From positions 751,501 to 815,500 of the forward strand of contig NZ_CP152407.1 of NCBI RefSeq assembly GCF_038958875.1: a stretch of DNA of 64,000 bases, written 5' to 3'. This stretch comes from Acidovorax sp. FHTAMBA. GTDB lineage: Bacteria; Pseudomonadota; Gammaproteobacteria; Burkholderiales; Burkholderiaceae_C. The position numbers were made by a program, and so were the translations under genes. How positions within the stretch are numbered: the stretch's first letter is position 1; each line of letters opens with the position of its first letter. A model generated the notes under the pieces. That model was not told where the DNA came from, ran no database searches, and worked only from the letters and a program-made list of their open reading frames with translations. This document shows, one piece after another, positions 45,757-54,027 of the stretch.

Positions 45757-46956
45757 TCAGGCCCGCGCCACGGGACGCAGCAGCCACAGGGCGGCCAGCG
45801 CAGCCAGGCCCAGCAGCGTTGTGAGCCACACGGCCGCTACCCCCACACCGTCGAGCAGCATGCCAAACAGCACCGGTGCAAACGCCTGCGCAACACGGGC
45901 GGGCACCATCATCAGGCCCTGGCGGGCGCCATAGCCCGCAGGCCCAAACAACACCAGCGGTAGCGTTCCCTTGGCGATGGTCAGAATGCCATTGCCCGCG
46001 CCATGCAGCAGGGTGAACACCGCCGCCGCAGGCCCGCCCACCACCATCAACAGGCCCGCGCCCACGGGGTGTGCCGCGGCAGCCAGCTGGGCCGACAGCA
46101 GCGGGTGCAGGCGGCGCAGCAAGCCGAACTCCAGCAGGCGCGCCGCCACCTGCGCAGGGCCCACAAGAGCGGCCATGGCGACTGCCGCCTGCAGCGATGT
46201 GCCACTGGCCTGCAGCAGGCGCGGCAAATGCGCGGCCATGGCGGTGCTGGTGAACCAGGTGACGGCAAACACAAAGGACAGCAGCACGGTGGTGCGCAGC
46301 GGGTGAGCGGAAGCGGGCGGTGCGGATGCCGCCGGTTCCGTGGTGGCCGCCGCAGGTGCATCCGCTGAAGGTTGGGGAAGCTTTTCTGCAGTGTCGGCGC
46401 GTGGCAGCCAGCCGTTGAGCGGCACGCCCACCAGCAAGTGCAATGCCGCCCAGCCGGCACATGCGCCACGCCAGCCCCATTGCACCTCCATCCAGGCCGA
46501 CAGCGGCCAGCCCACGGTGCTGGCAAAACCTGCAATCAACGTGATGCCGGTGATGGCGCCGCGTGCGCCCTGGCCATACAGCCGCACCAGCGTGGCAAAT
46601 GCGGCCTCGTACAGGCCGGAGCCCATGGCCACGCCCATCAGCACCCAGGCGGCAAACAGCCCCACCGGGCCTTGGGCCAGCGCCATGCCGGTCAGGCTGG
46701 CGGCAAACAGCAGGTTGGTGCCCACCAGCACCGGGCGGCCACCATGGCGGTCGATGGCCCGGCCTGCGAAAGGCCCAAGCAGCGCCGACACGATGAGCGC
46801 CACCGAAAACGCTGCGAACACCGTGGGTGTGGCCACGCCCAGGTCGCGCGCCATGGGCGCGGCCAGCATGGCGGGCAGGTAATAGGACGAAGCCCAGGCC
46901 AGCGTCTGGGCCGTGCCCAAGCGCGCCACCGTCCAGCGTTGTGACGCGGCACTCAT
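45757..46956 (-). CDS. MFS transporter
   Basis: The 399-residue protein has about 12 hydrophobic segments and the MFS motif GRAIDRHGGRPVLVG after segment 2. A hydrophilic Ala/Pro-rich loop of about 30 residues (TAEKLPQPSADAPAAATTEPA) separates the halves. It lies 33 bp after arsC on the same strand, so it may export arsenite or a related oxyanion in the same resistance unit, or be an unrelated permease. No family-specific substrate motif was recognised. Confidence 0.85.
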   Translation of the reverse strand: MSAASQRWTVARLGTAQTLAWASSYYLPAMLAAPMARDLGVATPTVFAAFSVALIVSALLGPFAGRAIDRHGGRPVLVGTNLLFAASLTGMALAQGPVGLFAAWVLMGVAMGSGLYEAAFATLVRLYGQGARGAITGITLIAGFASTVGWPLSAWMEVQWGWRGACAGWAALHLLVGVPLNGWLPRADTAEKLPQPSADAPAAATTEPAASAPPASAHPLRTTVLLSFVFAVTWFTSTAMAAHLPRLLQASGTSLQAAVAMAALVGPAQVAARLLEFGLLRRLHPLLSAQLAAAAHPVGAGLLMVVGGPAAAVFTLLHGAGNGILTIAKGTLPLVLFGPAGYGARQGLMMVPARVAQAFAPVLFGMLLDGVGVAAVWLTTLLGLAALAALWLLRPVARA

Positions 46957-46989
46957 GCGGTGCCGAGCGCCATGGTGTGGTCTATGGCT

Positions 46990-47412
46990 TCAGGCACGCT
47001 GGCCCTGCGCGTTGATGACGACTTCGCCATCTTCTTTGGTGAAAGCGCCTCGCTGCGGCGCAGGCAGGATGTCCAGCACCTTCTCGGACGGGCGGCACAG
47101 CCGCGTGCCCAGGGGCGTGACCACAATGGGGCGGTTGATGAGAATGGGGTGCTGAAGCATCGCGGCGATGAGCTGCGCATCGGTGACGCCCGGTGCGTCC
47201 AGTTGCAGCTCGGTGAAGAGCGCCTCCTTGGTGCGCACGGCGTTGATCACTGGCTCGCCCGTGGCAGCAATCAGCGCCACCAGCGTGGCGCGGTCGGGCG
47301 GGGTTTTCAGGTATTCGATGACCTCGGGCTCCACGCCGCTGTTGCGGATCATGGCGAGGGTGTTGCGGGACGTGCCGCACTTCGGGTTGTGATAGATCGT
47401 GATAGTGGTCAT
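46990..47412 (-). CDS. arsC: arsenate reductase, glutaredoxin-dependent
   Basis: The 140-residue enzyme reduces arsenate to arsenite using glutathione/glutaredoxin. Catalytic Cys12 is in IYHNPKCGTSRNTL and the anion-binding Arg are in NAVRTKEALF, HPILINRPIVV and TRLCRPSEKV, as in plasmid R773-type ArsC. Its start codon overlaps the phnN stop (ATGA), so it is translated as the fourth gene of the phnF-DUF1045-phnN unit. This would place arsenate reduction under phosphate/phosphonate control. The MFS gene follows after 33 bp. Confidence 0.95.
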   Translation of the reverse strand: MTTITIYHNPKCGTSRNTLAMIRNSGVEPEVIEYLKTPPDRATLVALIAATGEPVINAVRTKEALFTELQLDAPGVTDAQLIAAMLQHPILINRPIVVTPLGTRLCRPSEKVLDILPAPQRGAFTKEDGEVVINAQGQRA

Positions 47413-48023
47413 GGCGTGCTGGAAAGTAAGGGAGCAACGGGCGAAAGTTTGCCACTGCGCCGGGGCCAGCCCGGCAAATTTTCCAGCGCGCTCAGCAGCC
47501 GCTGGCCTGCATCGCTCAGCGCGCCGTCGTTGTGCACTTCCAGGCTGACAGTGCCTGGGGGCGGTGTGTACGCCAGCGCGCGCTGCACCCGGGCCTCCAC
47601 TTCTTCGCGCGTCTCGCGGCCCCGCGACAGCAGCCGTGCGCGCAGCACCTGCGGGCTGGCGGTGATGTGCACCGCTACGAGGTCCGGGAAGCGCGCCAGG
47701 GCCTGGGGCAGGTAGGCACGCGAGCCATTGAGCAGCACCCAGTGCCCTTGCGCCAGCGGCGCCAGTTGCGCATGCCGTACGCCGTAGCCCAGGCCGTTGG
47801 CCTGCCAGTGCAGGGCAAACGCGTGCTCGCTGCATAGTGCAGCAAACGCTTGGGGCGAAACGCTGTCATGCGCTTCGCCGCCGGATGTGGCGGCACGGCT
47901 GATGGTGCGCTGCGCCCAGTGCACGGTGCAGGGCTGGGGCAGGTGGGCGCGCAGCCAGTCCAGCAGGCTGTCCTTGCCCGCGCCCGAGGGGCCCATGCAG
48001 TAAATCAGTCTGCCGGTGGTCAT
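47409..48023 (-). CDS. phnN: ribose 1,5-bisphosphate phosphokinase
   Basis: PhnN phosphorylates ribose 1,5-bisphosphate to PRPP, the last salvage step after C-P lyase. The 204-residue protein has the P-loop YCMGPSGAGKDSLL at residues 8-21, the guanylate-kinase-like RTISRAAT segment and a C-terminal LLSRGRETREEVEAR lid. It is overlapped by four bases at both ends: with the DUF1045 gene upstream and arsC downstream. It is separated from phnGHIJKLM by being on the opposite strand of the phnF side, yet belongs to the same pathway. Confidence 0.93.
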   Translation of the reverse strand: MTTGRLIYCMGPSGAGKDSLLDWLRAHLPQPCTVHWAQRTISRAATSGGEAHDSVSPQAFAALCSEHAFALHWQANGLGYGVRHAQLAPLAQGHWVLLNGSRAYLPQALARFPDLVAVHITASPQVLRARLLSRGRETREEVEARVQRALAYTPPPGTVSLEVHNDGALSDAGQRLLSALENLPGWPRRSGKLSPVAPLLSSTP

Positions 48024-48748
48024 GCGCCCATCTCCAGGTGATCCAGCAGCACAAAGTCTGCACCGGGCGTGGGCTCTGCGAACAAGGCGAGGCTGTTGAA
48101 TTGGAGGTTGGGCAGGTCCGAGAAGAATTCCTGTGCAGCCTCGAACACCAGCGCCTGCGTTGGCGGGTCCACCTGCGCCAGACTGCCGGTGAGCGACATG
48201 TGAAAGCGGAACTCGTCCAGCACAAACGGGTAGCCCCATTGCTGTAGCAGTGCGTCATGCCGGGCGGTGAGCCCTGCCGCGCGGCGCCGCTCCAGGTCCG
48301 CGTCAGAAAGAGGGGCGGCCAGGGGCTGCAGCGCGGTTACGCAGGCGGCGGCGGTCTCCTGGATCTGCGCATTGGCGGGGTGCAACGCCGGGGGCACCAG
48401 CGCCAGAAAGTCGTCGATGCGTTGCACCTGCAGCGGCGGCAACACAAAGGGTTGCAGCCCGCGTGCCACGGACTGCACGGCCTGGTGCAGCGTGATCCAG
48501 TCGGTGCCGGGTTCCAGGGCAAACGGCGCCTTGAGCGTGGCGTGCCAGCCGTAGCGGCGGGGCGCTGCGGTTAGGCGGTGCAGGTCGTCCGCCGCCACGC
48601 CGTCGATGGCGAGCTGCTGCAGCGGCTGCAGCAGCGCGGCGCAGCGCCCCAGCCAGTGGCTGCCAGCCAGCCAGCCCAGGCTGCCCGGGTTGGGTGCGAA
48701 ATAGACCGCATAGCGGTGGTGGGTGGGTGGCATCTCAGGCGTGTTCAT
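48020..48748 (-). CDS. DUF1045 (2H phosphoesterase-like) phosphonate metabolism protein
   Basis: The 242-residue protein matches DUF1045, found in many C-P lyase operons. It carries two HxT/S motifs, GWHATLKAPF (about residue 66) and RFHMSLTG (about residue 180), the hallmark of 2H phosphoesterases, which open cyclic phosphodiesters. E. coli uses PhnP to open 5-phosphoribosyl 1,2-cyclic phosphate before PhnN; no phnP lies in this window, and this gene overlaps phnN by four bases, so it is a candidate for that step. This is inference. The ATG was chosen over an upstream TTG; it overlaps phnF by 14 bp. Confidence 0.85.
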   Translation of the reverse strand: MNTPEMPPTHHRYAVYFAPNPGSLGWLAGSHWLGRCAALLQPLQQLAIDGVAADDLHRLTAAPRRYGWHATLKAPFALEPGTDWITLHQAVQSVARGLQPFVLPPLQVQRIDDFLALVPPALHPANAQIQETAAACVTALQPLAAPLSDADLERRRAAGLTARHDALLQQWGYPFVLDEFRFHMSLTGSLAQVDPPTQALVFEAAQEFFSDLPNLQFNSLALFAEPTPGADFVLLDHLEMGA

Positions 48749-49517
48749 CGTGGTCAATGGTCAGTTTCACGCGGTCGCCCGCAAACCAGGCGCGGGCCCA
48801 TTCGATGGGCGTGCCTGCGAGGTCCACGTTCAGGCTTTCTACCTGCAGCACGGGGCGTGAGGTGGGTTGGCGCAACTGGGCGGCCACTTCAGCGCTGGGC
48901 AGCTCTGCGGTGATGCGGCTTTCGCGGCGTGTGTAGTCGGCCACGCCGTGGGCGGTGAAGCCGGCGGTGATGGAGCCTGTCTCGCGCACCACGGCCGCCA
49001 GGTTCTCGAAGCGGGGCAGGGGAAAGTAGCGCTCGCTGATGTGCAGGGGCTGGCCCTCGGCGTCGCCCCGCACGCGCAGCGCCAGCAGCGGGCTGCGCGC
49101 GGGTACCTGCAGCGCCTTGGCCAAGGCAGCCGTGGCCCGCGTGGTCTGCGCCTGCAGCACCACAAGGCTGCCGCGCAGCCCCGCCTGTGCCAGGCCCTGC
49201 TGGTGGCGCGTGCGCTTGCCCAGCACCAGGTCCACCGCAAAGTCTTCGACATAGGTGCCGCTGCCCTGCGTGATGCGCACCAGCCCCTGGCTGCACAGGC
49301 TGGCGAGCGAGCGGCGGATGGTGTGGCGGTTCACGCCGAACTGCTCGGCCAGCGCGTGCTCCGAGGGCAGGCGCTGACCGGGAGGGTAAACGCCGCTGCC
49401 GATGGCCTCGGCCAGCTCGGCGGCAATGCGCGTCCAGAAGCTGTCGCGCGCAGGGCGCAGTGGTGGTGCTTGCGGGACCTGTAGCGGGGTCGTGAGAGAG
49501 GTGGTGCTGGCTGTCAT
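48735..49517 (-). CDS. phnF: GntR/HutC family regulator of phosphonate metabolism
   Basis: The 260-residue regulator has a winged helix (DSFWTRIAAELAEAIGSGVYPPGQRLPSEHALAEQFGVNRHTIRRSLASL region, about 25-85) and a UTRA effector domain (about 100-250, ending SLNVDLAGTPIEWARAWFAGDRVKLTID). The gene diverges from phnG across a 75-bp gap that contains a candidate operator. Its start codon lies in a Pho-box-like sequence. It probably represses the phn units until a phosphonate or phosphate-starvation signal appears. Confidence 0.92.
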   Translation of the reverse strand: MTASTTSLTTPLQVPQAPPLRPARDSFWTRIAAELAEAIGSGVYPPGQRLPSEHALAEQFGVNRHTIRRSLASLCSQGLVRITQGSGTYVEDFAVDLVLGKRTRHQQGLAQAGLRGSLVVLQAQTTRATAALAKALQVPARSPLLALRVRGDAEGQPLHISERYFPLPRFENLAAVVRETGSITAGFTAHGVADYTRRESRITAELPSAEVAAQLRQPTSRPVLQVESLNVDLAGTPIEWARAWFAGDRVKLTIDHDEHA

Positions 49518-49528
49518 GAAACCTACAT
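49511..49528 (+). promoter_or_regulatory. candidate Pho box upstream of phnG
   Basis: CTGTCATGAAACCTACAT matches the PhoB-box consensus CTGTCATAWAWCTGTCAY at 14 of 18 positions, with the 11-bp half-site spacing. It overlaps the phnF start codon on the other strand and lies 82 nt upstream of the phnG start. Confidence 0.5.
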
Positions 49529-49561
49529 GCGCGCTCTTTAAGCTGGCGCCAGTTGTTCAAT

Positions 49562-49573
49562 TTGTCTATACAA
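49562..49573. promoter_or_regulatory. candidate PhnF operator upstream of phnG
   Basis: TTGTCTATACAA is an imperfect dyad (10 of 12) whose left edge is 31 nt before the phnG ATG. An almost identical dyad sits at the same distance from phnC. Confidence 0.65.
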
Positions 49574-49592
49574 CTTTCAGGGTACCACTTCC

Positions 49593-50105
49593 ATGTTTCA
49601 AGCCTTTGACAACCCGGGGCCGGGCCGCCCCCTGGGCCGCGCGCAGTGGATGGCGCTGCTGGCCCGGGCGCCGCTGGGGCTGCTCGAATCTGCGTTGCAC
49701 GAGCATGCCACGCGCCCCGCGCGCTGGCTGCGAGCGCCCGAGACCGGCCTGATGATGGTGCAGGGCCGCGCCGGTGGCACGGGCGAGCGCTTCAACCTCG
49801 GCGAGGTCACCGTCACCCGCTGCGCGCTGCGCGTGGCCGACGCATCGGACGCCGCCGAGGCCACTGTGGGCGTGGCCTACGTGCTGGGCCGATCGCACCG
49901 CCAGGTGCAGCTGGCGGCCCTGGCCGATGCGCTGCTGCAAGACCCTGTTCAGCAACCGGTGCTGGACGCACAACTGCTCGAACCCATCCGCAACCACCTG
50001 CGTAATACGCAGGCCGAGCGCCAGGCGCGGGCTGCCAGCACCAAGGTGGACTTCTTTACCGTGGCGCGCGAGAGCGGTGCCGACAACGACGAGGACACCG
50101 AATGA
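49593..50105 (+). CDS. phnG: C-P lyase subunit PhnG
   Basis: PhnG is part of the PhnGHIJ core complex that moves a phosphonate onto ribose and cleaves the C-P bond. The 170-residue protein shows the conserved RAQWMALLARAP start, PETGLMMVQGRAGGTGERFNLGEVTVTRCALR (about 50-82) and YVLGRSHRQVQLAALADALLQ. CAGGGTACC precedes the ATG. The gene ends overlapping phnH (ATGA). It opens the phnGHIJ-GNAT-KLM operon. Confidence 0.95.
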   Translation: MFQAFDNPGPGRPLGRAQWMALLARAPLGLLESALHEHATRPARWLRAPETGLMMVQGRAGGTGERFNLGEVTVTRCALRVADASDAAEATVGVAYVLGRSHRQVQLAALADALLQDPVQQPVLDAQLLEPIRNHLRNTQAERQARAASTKVDFFTVARESGADNDEDTE

Positions 50106-50743
50106 GCACGAACCCCTTGGCATCGCTGGGTGCCGGATTTTCGAACGAAGCCTTTGGCAGCCAGGCGGTGTTCCGCGCGGTACTGCAGGCGCTGTCGCAT
50201 CCCGGCCGCACGGTATCGGTAGAACACGACGCGCAGAACCCCTCTGTGGGGTATGCCGCATCGGCTGCCGTGCTGTTGGCGCTGCTCGACAGTGACTGCA
50301 CGCTGTGGCTCTCGCCCAGGCTGGCAGCCCGTGATGCCGGTGCCTGGCTGCGTTTTCACACAGGCTGTACCTTGGTGGCCGACGCTGCGCAGGCCCGCTT
50401 CATATGGGTAGCGCAGGGCGACGCACTGCCCACGCTGGGCAGTCTGGCCCAGGGTACCGACATTTACCCCGACCAGTCGGCCACTTGTGTGGTCGACGTA
50501 TTGCGTGCCGCCGAAACCACGGCGGACGCGAGTGATGCGTGGCACTTGCGTGGCCCCGGCATCCAGAAGGTGGCGGCCTTGCAGGTGGATGGTTTGCCCG
50601 ACGACTTCGAGGCCCAGTGGGCGGCCAACCATGGGGTGTTTCCACGCGGTGTGGATCTGCTGCTGGCCACTGCAGACCACATCGTGGGTCTGCCACGCAC
50701 CACGCGGGCAACGCGCGGTGCCACTGCCCTTCAGGAGGCCTGA
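50102..50743 (+). CDS. phnH: C-P lyase subunit PhnH
   Basis: PhnH, a 213-residue pseudo-PLP-transferase-fold subunit of the C-P lyase core, shows FRAVLQALSHPGRTVSVE near residue 25, LLALLDSDCTLWLSP near 60, and the closing WAANHGVFPRGVDLLLAT with LPRTTR. The start overlaps phnG by four bases. phnI starts two bases after its stop. Its length and pattern are typical. Confidence 0.95.
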   Translation: MSTNPLASLGAGFSNEAFGSQAVFRAVLQALSHPGRTVSVEHDAQNPSVGYAASAAVLLALLDSDCTLWLSPRLAARDAGAWLRFHTGCTLVADAAQARFIWVAQGDALPTLGSLAQGTDIYPDQSATCVVDVLRAAETTADASDAWHLRGPGIQKVAALQVDGLPDDFEAQWAANHGVFPRGVDLLLATADHIVGLPRTTRATRGATALQEA

Positions 50744-50745
50744 GC

Positions 50746-51858
50746 ATGTACGTAGCCGTCAAAGGCGGAGAAGCCGCCATTCTCAACAGCTACCAGTTGC
50801 TGGCCCGCCAGCGCCGGGGCGATGCGGCACAGCCTGAACTCTCGGTGGCGCAGATCCGCCAGCAGCTCAAGCTGGCGGTGGACCGCGTCATGACCGAGGG
50901 ATCGGTGTACGACCCCGAGCTTGCGGCCCTTGCCATCAAGCAGGCGGCGGGCGATCTGGTGGAAGCCATCTTCCTGCTGCGCGCCTACCGCGCCACGCTG
51001 CCGCGCCTGGGCACCACGTGCCCGCTCGATACCAGCCGCATGGCGCTGGACCGGCGCATCTCTGCCACCTTCAAGGACCTGCCCGGCGGACAGGTGCTGG
51101 GCCCGACCTACGACTACACGCAACGGCTGCTCGACTTCACTTTGCTCGCGCAGGGCGAAGCAGTTGCAGCACCTGCTGCGCAAGGCAGTGCGGCGGCCTT
51201 CACGCCTCCCAACACACCGCGTGTGGTGGACCTGCTCAACCATGAAGGGCTGATCGAGACCCGCCCTGTGCCGCCGGGTGATCCCATGCCCACCGATCTC
51301 ACTCGCGAGCCGCTGCGTTTCCCCGCCAGCCGGGCCACGCGACTGCAAAACCTGGCGCGGGGCGACGAGGGCTTCCTGCTCGCCATGGCGTATTCCACCC
51401 AGCGTGGCTATTCGCACTCGCACCCGTTTGTAGGCGAGGTGCGCCTGGGCACGGTGGCCGTGGAGATCGAACCCGAAGAACTGGGCTTTGCCATCGACAT
51501 TGGTGATATCGAGATCACCGAGTGCGAGATGGTGAACCAGTTTGCCGGCAGCAAGAGCCAGCCACCGCAGTTCACACGCGGCTACGGCCTGGCCTTTGGC
51601 CACAGCGAGCGCAAGGCGATGGCCATGAGTCTGGTGGACCGCGCCCTGCGCGCCGACGAGTTGGGTGAGCCCGTCGAGTCCCCTGCGCAGATGCAGGAGT
51701 TCGTGCTGGGCCACAGCGACAGCCTGGAGGCCTCAGGCTTCGTGCAGCACCTGAAGCTGCCGCACTACGTGGACTTTCAGTCCGAGCTGGAGCTGGTGCG
51801 CAAGATGCGCGCCGCTGCCGCCCACCCCACAACCCCCGCAGAGGAGGACGCCGCATGA
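50746..51858 (+). CDS. phnI: C-P lyase subunit PhnI
   Basis: PhnI is the nucleosidase-type subunit that, with PhnG, PhnH and PhnL, swaps the adenine of ATP for methylphosphonate. The 370-residue protein has MYVAVKGGEAAILNSYQLL at the start, ASRATRLQNLARGDEGFLLAMAYSTQRGYSHSHPFVGEVR (about 200-240) and FTRGYGLAFGHSERKAMAMSLVDRAL with conserved His. TCAGGAGGCCTGAGC gives a good ribosome site that overlaps the phnH stop. It overlaps phnJ by four bases. Confidence 0.96.
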   Translation: MYVAVKGGEAAILNSYQLLARQRRGDAAQPELSVAQIRQQLKLAVDRVMTEGSVYDPELAALAIKQAAGDLVEAIFLLRAYRATLPRLGTTCPLDTSRMALDRRISATFKDLPGGQVLGPTYDYTQRLLDFTLLAQGEAVAAPAAQGSAAAFTPPNTPRVVDLLNHEGLIETRPVPPGDPMPTDLTREPLRFPASRATRLQNLARGDEGFLLAMAYSTQRGYSHSHPFVGEVRLGTVAVEIEPEELGFAIDIGDIEITECEMVNQFAGSKSQPPQFTRGYGLAFGHSERKAMAMSLVDRALRADELGEPVESPAQMQEFVLGHSDSLEASGFVQHLKLPHYVDFQSELELVRKMRAAAAHPTTPAEEDAA

Positions 51859-52784
51859 ACGCCCCCATGGAACCCGCCGTGATGGGCTTGCCCGCCGACG
51901 CAGCGCCGGTGGACGGCCACTTCAACTTTGCCTACCTGGACGAGCGCACCAAGCGCATGATCCGCCGCGCCATCCTGAAGGCTGTGGCCATCCCCGGCTA
52001 CCAGGTGCCGTTTGGCTCGCGCGAAATGCCGCTGCCCTATGGCTGGGGCACGGGCGGCATCCAGGTCACCGCGTCCATCATCGGCCCGCAGGACTGCCTC
52101 AAGGTCATCGACCAGGGATCGGACGACACGGTCAACGCGGTCAACATCCGCCGCTTCTTCGAGCGCACCACCGCCGTGGCCACCACCACCCGCACGCGCG
52201 AGGCCACTCTGATCCAGACGCGCCACCGCATCCCCGAGACACCGCTGGCCGAGGGCCAGGTCATCGTCTACCAGGTGCCGGTGCCCGAGCCCATGCAACG
52301 CCTGGAGCCGCGCGAGACCGAAACGCGCACCCTGCACGGCCTGGCCGAGTACGGGCTCATGCATGTCAAGCTCTACGAGGACATTGCGCGCTACGGCCAC
52401 ATCGCTACCACCTACGACTACCCCGTGCTGGTCAATGGCCGGTACGTGATGGCGCCGTCGCCCATCCCCAAGTTCGACAACCCCAAGATGCACATGAACC
52501 CCGCGCTGCAGCTGTTTGGTGCGGGCCGCGAAAAACGCATCTACGCCGTGCCGCCCTACACACCGGTGGAGAGCCTGGGTTTTGAGGACCACCCGTTCGA
52601 GGTGCAGCGCTGGGACGCCGCCTGCGCGCTGTGCGGCGCCACGGACAGTTTTCTGGACGAGGTCATCACGGACGATCAGGGCGGGCGCATGCACGTGTGT
52701 TCGGACTCGGACTACTGCCAGGAGCGCCAAGCACAGCAGGTGCAGCAGGCCGAATCTGCGCAGGTGGAAGGCGGCGCCGCATGA
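51855..52784 (+). CDS. phnJ: C-P lyase radical SAM subunit PhnJ
   Basis: PhnJ breaks the carbon-phosphorus bond with a radical started by S-adenosylmethionine. Its 309 residues carry the unusual cluster motif CALCGATDSFLDEV with a third ligand in HVCSDSDYC, where the last Cys is the catalytic thiol-radical position known from E. coli. The N-terminal FNFAYLDERTKRMIRRAILKAVAIPGYQVPFGSREMPLPYGWGTGG region holds the Gly-rich catalytic segment. It overlaps phnI and the GNAT gene by four bases each, so the whole core is translationally linked. Confidence 0.97.
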   Translation: MNAPMEPAVMGLPADAAPVDGHFNFAYLDERTKRMIRRAILKAVAIPGYQVPFGSREMPLPYGWGTGGIQVTASIIGPQDCLKVIDQGSDDTVNAVNIRRFFERTTAVATTTRTREATLIQTRHRIPETPLAEGQVIVYQVPVPEPMQRLEPRETETRTLHGLAEYGLMHVKLYEDIARYGHIATTYDYPVLVNGRYVMAPSPIPKFDNPKMHMNPALQLFGAGREKRIYAVPPYTPVESLGFEDHPFEVQRWDAACALCGATDSFLDEVITDDQGGRMHVCSDSDYCQERQAQQVQQAESAQVEGGAA

Positions 52785-53242
52785 GCGCTGTGCACATCCG
52801 CGAAGCCGGGCAGGCCGACCTGGAGAGCGTGCTGGCGCTGTATGCCGCCATTGAAGACAGCCCGGCCGACGTGCTGACCCTGGAAGAAGCCCAGGCCGTG
52901 TGGGCCCAGTTCGCCCGCTACCCCAGCTACCGCCTGTGGGTGGCCTGCGACCCCGCGCAGCACGGCGCCGTGGTGGGCACCTATGCGCTGCTCGTCATGC
53001 ACAACCTGGCGCACCGGGGCACGCCCTCGGCCATCGTGGAAGACGTGGTAGTGGCACAGGACCAGCAGGGCCGAGGCATTGGCCGCCAGATGATGGCCCA
53101 CGCCATGCAGCAGGCGCGCGACGCGGGCTGCTACAAGCTCGCGCTCTCGTCCAACGCCCGCCGCAAGGGCGCGCATGCCTTCTATGAATCCCTGGGCTTT
53201 GCGCAGCATGGCCTGAGCTTTGTTGTCGAGACCCTCACATGA
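52781..53242 (+). CDS. GNAT family N-acetyltransferase in the phn operon
   Basis: This 153-residue protein has the GNAT acetyl-CoA loop VEDVVVAQDQQGRGIGRQMMAHAM (Q/R-x-x-G-x-G/A as QQGRGIG, about residue 95) and the closing FYESLGFAQHGLSFVVE. It overlaps phnJ and phnK by four bases each. E. coli PhnO acetylates aminoalkylphosphonates; this gene probably has that role, but it sits inside the operon between J and K rather than at its end and may be an independent acquisition. Confidence 0.85.
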   Translation: MSAVHIREAGQADLESVLALYAAIEDSPADVLTLEEAQAVWAQFARYPSYRLWVACDPAQHGAVVGTYALLVMHNLAHRGTPSAIVEDVVVAQDQQGRGIGRQMMAHAMQQARDAGCYKLALSSNARRKGAHAFYESLGFAQHGLSFVVETLT

Positions 53243-54027
53243 ATCACCCCGAACCTTCTGCGCCGCTGCTGAGCGTGCGCAATGTCAGCAAGCGCTATGG
53301 CGACCGCGTGGCGCTGCAAGGCGCGTCCTTTGATCTGTGGCCGGGCGAGGTGCTGGCCGTGGTGGGCGAGTCGGGCTCCGGCAAGTCCACGCTGCTCAAC
53401 GCCATTGCGGCGCGCAGCGCCCCGGACGAAGGCACGGTGCAGTTCCGCCAGCGCAGCGGCGAGCTGCAGGACATCTATGCCATGTCCGAAGCCCAGCAAC
53501 GCTTGCTGGCGCGCACCGACTGGGGCTTTGTGCACCAGAACGCGGCGGACGGCCTGCGCATGGATGTGTCCGCCGGTGCCAACGTGGGCGAGCGCCTGAT
53601 GGGCCTGGGCGAGCGCCACTACGGCCGCCTGCGCGCCACGGCCACGGAATGGCTGCAGCGCGTGGAGATCGATGCCGCGCGCATCGACGATGCACCGCGC
53701 ACGTTTTCAGGCGGCATGCGCCAGCGCCTGCAGATTGCGCGCAACCTGGTCACGCAGCCACGTCTGGTGTTCATGGACGAACCCACCTCGGGCCTTGATG
53801 TGTCGGTGCAGGCGCGCCTGCTGGACCTGCTGCGCCAGCTCACGCGGCAGATGCAACTGGCCGCCATTGTGGTCACGCACGACCTGGCCGTGGCGCGCCT
53901 GCTGGCGCACCGCATGGTGGTCATGCAGCGCGGCCGCGTGGTGGAGGCGGGCCTGACCGACCAGGTGCTCGACGACCCGCAACACCCTTATACCCAGCTC
54001 CTCGTTTCTTCGGTACTGCAGCCATGA
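53239..54027 (+). CDS. phnK: C-P lyase ABC-type ATPase PhnK
   Basis: PhnK binds the core complex and, with PhnL, drives turnover; it is not a membrane transporter ATPase. The 262-residue protein has Walker A GESGSGKST, the signature FSGGMRQRLQIARNL, Walker B LVFMDEPTSGLD and the H-loop VVTHDLAVA. A DLWPGEVLAVVGESG N-terminal pattern matches the dipeptide/nickel ATPase relatives. It overlaps the GNAT and phnL genes by four bases each. Confidence 0.95.
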   Translation: MNHPEPSAPLLSVRNVSKRYGDRVALQGASFDLWPGEVLAVVGESGSGKSTLLNAIAARSAPDEGTVQFRQRSGELQDIYAMSEAQQRLLARTDWGFVHQNAADGLRMDVSAGANVGERLMGLGERHYGRLRATATEWLQRVEIDAARIDDAPRTFSGGMRQRLQIARNLVTQPRLVFMDEPTSGLDVSVQARLLDLLRQLTRQMQLAAIVVTHDLAVARLLAHRMVVMQRGRVVEAGLTDQVLDDPQHPYTQLLVSSVLQP

